DNA of 44,241 nucleotides from an uncultured Cytophagales bacterium (lineage in GTDB: Bacteria > Bacteroidota > Bacteroidia > Cytophagales > Thermoflexibacteraceae), in assembly GCA_938039675.1 (NCBI GenBank), contig CALHUI010000023.1, forward strand, positions 1 through 44,241, in the 5' to 3' direction. Positions within the stretch are counted from its first letter, which is position 1. Each line of letters starts with the position of its first letter. The notes beneath the pieces were generated by a model. The model had not been told where the DNA came from, made no database searches, and saw only the letters and a program-made list of their open reading frames with translations. The position numbers and the translations under genes are program-made. Shown in pieces: positions 35,511 to 41,564 of the stretch.

Positions 35511-36773
35511 CTATTTTTCTGTCATTTTTATCAGCAGATTAAACAAACCGCTGAAACCACTTAGCGACAAATTTTCTGCCTTGTCATTAATGTTGTGATA
35601 ATGCGGGTATTTTTTATCCATTAGGTAAATAAAAAATGCGGGAACGCCTTTTATGCTGAATGGGTAATGGTCTGAATTAGCAGCAGGCGCTCGCGGAATG
35701 ATGTTAGGTAATGCCTGTAAACTTTCATTAATGGTTTTGAGCTTTTCAAATTCTCGTGTATGGATAGTGGCATTAACCACGGTTGCGCCGTCTTTGCCTG
35801 TACCTATCAAATCCAAATTCCAAAGAAAATTAATCTGCGAAAGCGGGAACAGCGGATTGGCGACATAGTGCAATGAACCCAGCAGCCCCAGTTCTTCTCC
35901 TGAAAACGCCATGAAACAAACCGAAAAAGGAGGCGGATTTTTGCCAAAATGGTATGCAAGTTCAATCAACATGGCTACGCCTGCCGCGTTGTCGTTAGCC
36001 CCCGGAATGTAAGCCTGCGTGCCTATGGTGCCCAGATGGTCGTAATGGGCAGTAAATACTACAAAGCGTTCAGGGGTTTGAGTGCCTTTGATGTACCCAA
36101 TCACATTTTGCGTGATATAATTGGTTTTCAGTTGGCTGTCGATTCGGAATTTGATTTTTTTGGCAGATTTGCCAATGGACTCGGGCTTGGCCAACAGAAA
36201 CGGAGGCCGTAAAGCCTGACCGCTGATATGCGCCGTCAGGGTTGGAGTGGTACCTATCCATACTTTTGCTGTATTCAATTGCGGGATAAGCTCGGGGCAG
36301 CGTTCCAGCATCAGGGAGTAGTCTGACATGCGAAAAACGATTCCCTTCCCTTGATAATTGGTATGCATGGCATTTCTGACAACCGCCGAATCGGCTTGGG
36401 CTAATAAGGTATCTAAATATATCAGTTTTGCGCTGCCTTTTCCTTTGCCTGATACGGGATTTGGTATGAAATCTTTACCAACTGCAAGGGTTTTTCCATC
36501 AATAATTAAGTCTATCTTTTGAGGGAAAGTATTGGCAGTCAGAAGGAATGATTGGTAATAATCGCTGCCGAAGGGTTGTATGCCTGCTTCGCGGAAGGCC
36601 TTTGCAATCAGTTGAGCGGCTTTTTTATCGCCATCCATGGTATAGCCTCTGCCTGCCATTTCGGGGGAGCAAAGCAAGCGGATGTTTTGGCGCACGCGCT
36701 CCATGTCCTGCGCGATGGCAGGAACGACAAGTGATATAAAAAGGCTTGCCAGCAATATTTTCAAATACAACAT
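35511..36773 (-). CDS. Secreted M28 family zinc aminopeptidase
   Basis: A 420-aa exported metallopeptidase of the M28 family. A signal peptide (MLYLKILLASLFISLVVPAIAQ) is followed by the typical IRLLCSPEMAGRGYTMDGDKKAAQLIAKAFREAGIQPFG. The two-zinc centre is complete: H243 (FTAHYDHLG), bridging D261 (GANDNAAGVAM), E293/E294 (AFSGEELGLLGS), D321 (NLDLIG) and H369 (NSDHYPF). Such enzymes release N-terminal amino acids from peptides, here probably in the periplasm. A PA-like insertion may lie between about residues 110 and 200. It converges with the sensor gene with four bases between the stops and is divergent from the biotinyl protein gene. Confidence 0.92.
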   Translation of the reverse strand: MLYLKILLASLFISLVVPAIAQDMERVRQNIRLLCSPEMAGRGYTMDGDKKAAQLIAKAFREAGIQPFGSDYYQSFLLTANTFPQKIDLIIDGKTLAVGKDFIPNPVSGKGKGSAKLIYLDTLLAQADSAVVRNAMHTNYQGKGIVFRMSDYSLMLERCPELIPQLNTAKVWIGTTPTLTAHISGQALRPPFLLAKPESIGKSAKKIKFRIDSQLKTNYITQNVIGYIKGTQTPERFVVFTAHYDHLGTIGTQAYIPGANDNAAGVAMLIELAYHFGKNPPPFSVCFMAFSGEELGLLGSLHYVANPLFPLSQINFLWNLDLIGTGKDGATVVNATIHTREFEKLKTINESLQALPNIIPRAPAANSDHYPFSIKGVPAFFIYLMDKKYPHYHNINDKAENLSLSGFSGLFNLLIKMTEK

Positions 36774-36828
36774 ATCCGATACACGTTATTTTCCGCTAAA
36801 TTGCGCCAATCAGCGAATTAGTCCAACT

Positions 36829-37329
36829 ATGTATCGTATTCAGGTTGAAAAAGGCAACATCTATCAGGTAGAAAACAACGGTGAGTTTCCGGTAGTCAAT
36901 GAGCAGCTACTGCATTGGGACCTATTGCAAATAGCGCATGGTCGGTACCATATATTGGTTGCTAATCAGACGTTTAACGCCGAAGTGGTGAAGGCTGATT
37001 ATCAGGCAAAGTCTTTTACGTTCCGTATCAACAACAGAATTTACCATTTGGCAGCAAAAGACCGATTCGATTTATTGCTTGAAAAAATGGGTATGGGCAA
37101 TGCTGCCGGCCATAAAATCAATGATTTGAAAGCACCTATGCCCGGCCTGATTCTGGGAGTGAACGTGAGCGAAGGACAACAGGTGAAAAAAGGCGATACT
37201 TTGCTGATTTTGGAAGCCATGAAAATGGAAAATGTGCTGAAAGCCTCTGCCGATGCTACGATTAAGTCTGTGAAAGTGCAAAAAGGCGACCGTGTAGAAA
37301 AAAATGCCATTTTGATTGTTTTTGCCTGA
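36829..37329 (+). CDS. Biotinyl carrier domain protein
   Basis: A 166-aa biotin carboxyl carrier-type protein. The C-terminal biotinyl domain has the LEAMKMEN motif with the biotin-accepting lysine at K132, preceded by LKAPMPGLILGVNVSEGQQVKKGDTLLI and followed by VLKASADATIKSVKVQKGDRVEKNAILIVF. The N-terminal 80 residues resemble the region that precedes the biotinyl domain in acyl-CoA carboxylase alpha chains. A standalone carrier of this size is typical of acetyl/propionyl-CoA or oxaloacetate-type carboxylases in Bacteroidota, but no carboxylase subunits are nearby. The frame is open back to 36682, but the ATG at 36829 is right for the family and avoids overlapping the divergent M28 gene. 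It is coupled to rnhB by TGATG. Confidence 0.88.
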   Translation: MYRIQVEKGNIYQVENNGEFPVVNEQLLHWDLLQIAHGRYHILVANQTFNAEVVKADYQAKSFTFRINNRIYHLAAKDRFDLLLEKMGMGNAAGHKINDLKAPMPGLILGVNVSEGQQVKKGDTLLILEAMKMENVLKASADATIKSVKVQKGDRVEKNAILIVFA

Positions 37330-37919
37330 TGCTGATACCGTCTTACACAGATGTTTTTATAGAGGCAGGCGTAGATGAGGCTGGAAGAGGTTGCTTGGCA
37401 GGTCCTGTGGTAGCTGCAGCTGTCATTTTGCCAAAATACTATAAGCACCCATTGCTGAACGATTCCAAAAAACTCAATTACAGGCAGCGTGAAAAGTTGC
37501 AAATGGAAATTGAGCGCGATGCACTTGCAATCGCTATCGGACATGCGACCCCCGAAGAGATAGACCGCATCAATATTTTACAGGCTTCTATTTTGGCTAT
37601 GAACCGGGCAATAGAAATGCTTTCACCTGTGCCAGAACTGCTGTTAATAGACGGTAAGTTTTTTTCAACTAATTTGGCTATTCCTTATCATTGCATCGTC
37701 AATGGCGACGGGTTGTACTGCTCCATTGCCGCCGCATCGGTAATAGCCAAAACCCATCGCGACCATTTGATGCAGGAATATGCAGAGCAATATCCGCACT
37801 ATGGTTGGCAACAGAATGCCGGTTATCCGACAAAAATGCACTATGAGGCCATTGCTTCGCATGGCATTACACCGCTGCATCGGCGCAGTTTTCGCCTGTT
37901 TGCCGCTACAACCGATTAA
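37329..37919 (+). CDS. rnhB: Ribonuclease HII
   Basis: A 196-aa nuclease that removes ribonucleotides from DNA and RNA from RNA-DNA hybrids. The N-terminal catalytic motif GVDEAGRGCLAGPVVAAAV gives D16 and E17, and the third acidic residue is D108 in LLIDGKF. NDSKKL, the conserved Gly-Asp-rich segment (NGDGLYCSIAAASVIAKTHRD) and the C-terminal HYGWQQNAGYPTKMHYEAIASHGITPLHRRSF complete the family pattern. The start ATG overlaps the biotinyl gene's stop by one base (TGATG). Its 3' end overlaps the last 14 bp of the convergent decayed isomerase gene. Confidence 0.96.
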   Translation: MLIPSYTDVFIEAGVDEAGRGCLAGPVVAAAVILPKYYKHPLLNDSKKLNYRQREKLQMEIERDALAIAIGHATPEEIDRINILQASILAMNRAIEMLSPVPELLLIDGKFFSTNLAIPYHCIVNGDGLYCSIAAASVIAKTHRDHLMQEYAEQYPHYGWQQNAGYPTKMHYEAIASHGITPLHRRSFRLFAATTD

Positions 37920-38790
37920 TTTGGTCTAATTTTTTGGCAATTTCTGTCAGTCGATTGAGGTCGCTTCCCTTTACCTCGGCACTCATCCAGCCTCCTTTAT
38001 AATTTATTTCGGCAACGGCTGTTTTCACGGCAGCCCGGTTGCAGTCGCCTCATCAATTCGGCTTCAAATCCTTTCCAAATGCCTTGTTCTTCGGCCATTT
38101 TGCGACTGTACTCTTTTACGTCTATTTTCAGGATGCGTTTGCCTAAAATCCTAATCCATTGTTCCGGCCAGCCATAGCGCACGATATTGCCCACGTCAAA
38201 GTACCAGCCTACATACGGCGAATTGATTTGGTCAATATATCGGGCGGCTTCCGGAGGGCTCAGTAAAAAATTATTCCACACATTTTCTATGGCAATACTG
38301 ACTTTGAGTCGCTTGGCAAGTGGCACGAGTTTGCGGATTTCTTCCTGCGAGCGTTTGTAGGCTTTTTCAAAACCTGTGCAATTATCCACGGCAGACACCG
38401 GCAATACGGTAGTAGCGCCTAATTGCGGGCAGGCTTCCAATGCTTCGCACATGGCATCTAAGCAATTGTCGCGTACCGACTGTTCAGGGTGCGAAAGGGG
38501 CGAGCGCCGGTGCTCCCGGCAAACCGGCCCGGCACAGCCATGTTGCTCTCTTGCGCGGCACGGGCTACTTCCTGCCAGTTCAGGCGGCTATCGGGTTCTA
38601 CACCGTCAAAACCAGCTTGCTTGGCTATGATAAACTTTTCGGCAATGCTTTCAACACTGTTTATCATGCTGTATTTCAGGCTTTTTTTGAGCACCAACGG
38701 CTTAGAGGCAAAGGTATCGGCAGGCATTCGGTAAAGGGCAGCACTGCCAAGCGCTGTTAATTGTATAAATTTTCTTCGCTGTATACTGAT
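37906..38790 (-). pseudogene. Sugar-phosphate isomerase/epimerase-like gene, frameshifted
   Basis: This is a remnant of a TIM-barrel sugar-phosphate isomerase/epimerase-like protein (xylose-isomerase-like fold) of roughly 290 aa with a twin-arginine type signal (QRRKFIQLTALGSAAL). The first part runs to about 38527 (EKFIIAKQAGFDGVEPD, NWQEVARAAQESNMAVPG). There, one missing base shifts to the frame that reads CREHRRSPLSHPEQSVRDNCLDAMCEALEACPQLGATTVL and then IAIENVWNNFLLSPPEAARYIDQINSPYVGWYFDVGNIVRYGWPEQWI. Near 38045-38050, after KGFEAELM, another missing base shifts again, and the true C-terminus (CNRAAVKTAVAEINYKGGWMSAEV) continues in the third frame to a TAG at 37906. No start codon lies before the signal except an ATG at 38835 that overlaps the upstream gene. 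At least two, perhaps three, lesions. Confidence 0.85.
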
Positions 38791-39320
38791 TAAGGAGCTT
38801 TTTTCATCGGTACGGCAACTGTGGTATTCTCCCACGAAAGCAGCATTTGTACCTCATTACCCGATGACTTGAAAGAAATAGTAAACATTTCCACAGGCTC
38901 ATCGGAGTGCGAGGCAGGTACTTTTACTTTCAAAACATCCTCCTCGGCGTTGTAATTAGTACCCCATTGGCCGGTTTCTCTGTTGAAAATAATTGTCCAC
39001 TCTTGGCGGTCGGGGATAGTCCACAGCGAGTAATTTCCTTTGGGAAGTATGAAGCCGGCTATGTCTGTATCCTGTCCAAGTTGGATGACGGTGGCTTCAT
39101 TAGCGCCTGTGCGCCATACCTTGCCGTAGGGCACTACTCCGCCAAAAATAATACGTCCTTTTTTGGATGGTCTGCAATAGGTTATCTCAGCGCTGAAACC
39201 GTTTTTAACGATTTTTTCCTGTGCCTCCGGACTGTACGACTTTGTCCATGTGCGCAGTGCAAAAAATGCAATCAGCAATAATATGATAATGCCGGCCGTG
39301 ATTTTAAGCCATTTTTTCAT
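38790..39320 (-). CDS. DUF2911 membrane-anchored protein
   Basis: A 176-aa protein with an N-terminal membrane anchor (residues 7-24, TAGIIILLLIAFFALRT) and a DUF2911 domain. Family marks are AEITYCRPSKKGRIIFGGVVPYGKVWRTGANEATVIQL, GFILPKGNYSLWTIPDRQEWTIIFN and a C-terminal beta-rich part ending MLLSWENTTVAVPM. DUF2911 proteins are common in Bacteroidota, and their function is unknown. The tail overlaps or abuts the decayed isomerase-like gene downstream, so the two probably formed a transcription unit. The start ATG at 39320 gives the usual length. Confidence 0.87.
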   Translation of the reverse strand: MKKWLKITAGIIILLLIAFFALRTWTKSYSPEAQEKIVKNGFSAEITYCRPSKKGRIIFGGVVPYGKVWRTGANEATVIQLGQDTDIAGFILPKGNYSLWTIPDRQEWTIIFNRETGQWGTNYNAEEDVLKVKVPASHSDEPVEMFTISFKSSGNEVQMLLSWENTTVAVPMKKAP

Positions 39321-39543
39321 ATCCTGATTCGGTTATTTGGGTGGATTAAGTTAGATGTTTTTCGGAGAAAATACTGCTGTCTCGGTAAGTTTTGTATCAA
39401 TTGCGCATCATTTCGGATGTTTTCCCGATACAGATACACGGCAAATGAAACAAGGATTTACAGGGTATGGGTTGGTAAAAAAATTCCTGTAACAGGTGAT
39501 AAAATTACCGATATGTGATTAGCTTACTATCGGTTTAATATGA

Positions 39544-39953
39544 AACTGTAAAAATGAAAATTACATCAGCATATTTCAGCGGATTCAAATAGATGAATCT
39601 CTGAAGCTACTTTGCAAGCAATGGTTCGCACAGACGGACAATATGTCGGAAAACGATTTTGGGTCGGAAGTAGAGAAAATGGCACAAATGGTAGAACTAT
39701 ATCAGATTGAAAAGATGTACGATGATATGACGGATTTTCATTTTATCATCGTTCCGCGGTTACAGGAAAGGGTGAATGAAAAGATTTTTCCCGATTCATA
39801 CAGGCAGGCCTTCGCAAATATGCCATTATTATCAGTGAAGAAATGGTTGCACGACTTTCCATTGAGCAGACAATAGAGGAGGATAATGCGGACAGTTTCC
39901 AAGTAAAATATTTTGACAATTTGGAAAATTCCGCAAACTGGTTGTTAAGATAG
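39544..39953 (+). pseudogene. Frameshifted small cytosolic protein (SpoIIAA-like, tentative)
   Basis: A coding stretch of about 136 residues in two frames. The first frame reads YISIFQRIQIDESLKLLCKQWFAQTDNMSENDFGSEVEKMAQMVELYQIEKMYDDMTDFHFIIVPRLQERVNEKIFPDSY and has no ATG before 39643, although family-like sequence begins earlier; a stop sits at 39541. Near 39804, one missing G (AGGCA for AGGGCA) shifts the frame, which then reads AGLRKYAIIISEEMVARLSIEQTIEEDNADSFQVKYFDNLENSANWLLR and stops at 39953. I recognise the pattern (PELQEW...GLRK...LSxEQTxEE...YFDxxxxAxxWLL) from short uncharacterised Cytophagales proteins with a STAS/SpoIIAA-like fold, but this assignment is tentative. Either the gene is broken or the sequence has single-base errors. 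Confidence 0.65.
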
Positions 39954-39957
39954 CGTG

Positions 39958-40623
39958 TTATTTGCTTTCATCACCTGCAATGCGGCCGTCTATAATCGTG
40001 ATTTTTCGGTCGGTGGCATTGGCAAGCGATTCGTTGTGCGTAACAATCACAAAAGTTTGTCCTAACTCATTGCGCAGTTTAAAAAACAATTGGTGCAGTT
40101 CTTCTGCATTGCGAGTGTCCAAGTTACCGCTGGGCTCATCGGCAAATACAATTTTCGGTCTGTTGATGAGCGCACGGGCTACGGCTACGCGTTGCTGCTC
40201 GCCGCCCGACAGCTCGGCAGGTTTATGTGAAAGCCTGTGCGCTACCCCAAGCATTTGCGCCAGTTCGGTGGCGCGGTTGTGCAACTCTTCTACTGGTTTG
40301 CCGGCAATGTAGCCCGGCATAGCGATATTTTCCAACGCGGTAAACTCGGGCAACAGGTTATGGAACTGGAAAACAAAGCCGATTTCCAGATTACGGAATC
40401 GGGCAAGTGCCTGTTCGCTAAGGTTTTGCAATATGATGCCATCTGCCGCAACAGTGCCCTCGTCGGGGGTGTCCAAAGTACCCAATATGTGCAACAATGT
40501 ACTTTTTCCTGCCCCTGAGGGGCCTACAATGGTAGTAATTTGACCTGTATGGATTTGCAGGTTGATTCCTTTGAGTACGTGCAGTTGTCCGTAATATTTG
40601 TGCAGGTTGCGGGCTTCGAGCAT
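39958..40623 (-). CDS. lolD: Lipoprotein-releasing ABC ATPase LolD
   Basis: A 221-aa ATPase of the LolD/MacB group, which powers release of lipoproteins from the inner membrane together with LolC/E-type permeases. The Walker A is GPSGAGKST at residues 34-42, followed by the Q-loop in [19 protein letters not shown], the signature [19 protein letters not shown], Walker [13 protein letters not shown] and the switch His in FVIVTHN. The [19 protein letters not shown] segment is typical of LolD. No permease gene is adjacent; LolC/E-type genes lie elsewhere in many Bacteroidota. It lies 10 bp downstream of the 239-aa gene on the same strand, so the two are probably co-transcribed. Confidence 0.9.
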   Translation of the reverse strand: MLEARNLHKYYGQLHVLKGINLQIHTGQITTIVGPSGAGKSTLLHILGTLDTPDEGTVAADGIILQNLSEQALARFRNLEIGFVFQFHNLLPEFTALENIAMPGYIAGKPVEELHNRATELAQMLGVAHRLSHKPAELSGGEQQRVAVARALINRPKIVFADEPSGNLDTRNAEELHQLFFKLRNELGQTFVIVTHNESLANATDRKITIIDGRIAGDESK

Positions 40624-40633
40624 ATCCGATGGT

Positions 40634-41353
40634 TTAGGCAGCCATTTGGCTGATATGTTTCACCAAAGCTCGCCTTGCAATAGGCAACAACGACTCTTCC
40701 AGCGGGCAGGCTACTTTGGCAATTATTGCAAAAGTAGCAGGATTTGGCCATTGGGTAAACCTTCGGGTGAGGTTCAGTTTCAATTGTTCGTAGGTTTGCG
40801 TCAGCGTGATGCTTGCAGTTTCTAAATAGGCAGTATGGATACCGCGGAAACGCTCGTGCTGGTCTTCAAATATTGTAATATGGTAGGTGTAAACAATGGT
40901 GTCGTGGCTTTGTGCTTTACTGAGGAACATATAGCCTCTGTCAGTATTGAGAGGGGTAATACCTACCGGACTGATTTCAATTTGCTGCTCGATTTGGTCG
41001 TATATCTCGCGGGCTTCCTCCAAAGCACCGCCTATCAGTGGAATGGAATAATGTACCAAATCTTCTATAACTCGCATAGTTTCATCGTCTTCTACAATGT
41101 TTTTGTAAACTAATTGCAAGCGTTCAAAATCGGCATGGCTGATTTTTTGCGGAAATTGGTCATAGAGCAAATTTTTATTGTCGCGCAGATGGCAGAGGTT
41201 ACGATAATGAAAAATTAAATCAGCAAATGCCGGATAGAGTTTTTGTGCGCTAAGTTCCTTCCGTATATTTTGCAGGTAACCCAGCAGTACATATTTCTTG
41301 TACTCAAAATCAATCAAATGTTCAGTTAACCAATTAGGACTGAGCGTATTCAT
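40634..41353 (-). CDS. Conserved hypothetical protein, 239 aa
   Basis: A 239-aa soluble protein with no signal peptide or membrane segment. I do not recognise a characterised family, though [26 protein letters not shown] and [24 protein letters not shown] recall conserved Cytophagales hypothetical proteins. The first half is helical; the second half is richer in strands ([46 protein letters not shown]) and ends with [32 protein letters not shown]. It is directly upstream of lolD on the same strand (10-bp gap), so a link to the lipoprotein-release system is possible but is only inference from position. The ATG at 41353 is the first in frame. Confidence 0.7.
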   Translation of the reverse strand: MNTLSPNWLTEHLIDFEYKKYVLLGYLQNIRKELSAQKLYPAFADLIFHYRNLCHLRDNKNLLYDQFPQKISHADFERLQLVYKNIVEDDETMRVIEDLVHYSIPLIGGALEEAREIYDQIEQQIEISPVGITPLNTDRGYMFLSKAQSHDTIVYTYHITIFEDQHERFRGIHTAYLETASITLTQTYEQLKLNLTRRFTQWPNPATFAIIAKVACPLEESLLPIARRALVKHISQMAA

Positions 41354-41564
41354 AACACATATAATAAGTAGTTTAGTGTACCTAATTTACTAAATGCAAA
41401 GCAAATTTCAAAAATGCGTGTGCTTACTACCGTGGGGCATATTGCATCCGATTACTGCCAAATAAATGTTGAAACATTATTTGATTTTCATTTTTCTTTT
41501 TTAGAAATTCATGAAGCGCAACGCAATAAGCGTGCGGAGGTTATTTTTCCACCAAATTCAAAGT

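Noticed and set aside
38790-38835. ATG at 38835 as the true start of the isomerase-like gene
   Set aside because: It would overlap the end of the DUF2911 gene by 46 bp and add residues (MGEYHSCRTDEKSS) before the twin-arginine signal; a lost start nearer the signal is more likely.
41354-41564. Promoter in front of the right-hand SusC gene
   Set aside because: ATTATTTG near 41480 resembles the -7 consensus but lacks the correct spacing and a -33 partner; TTTAGT/ACTAAA nearby is a short inverted repeat likely by chance.
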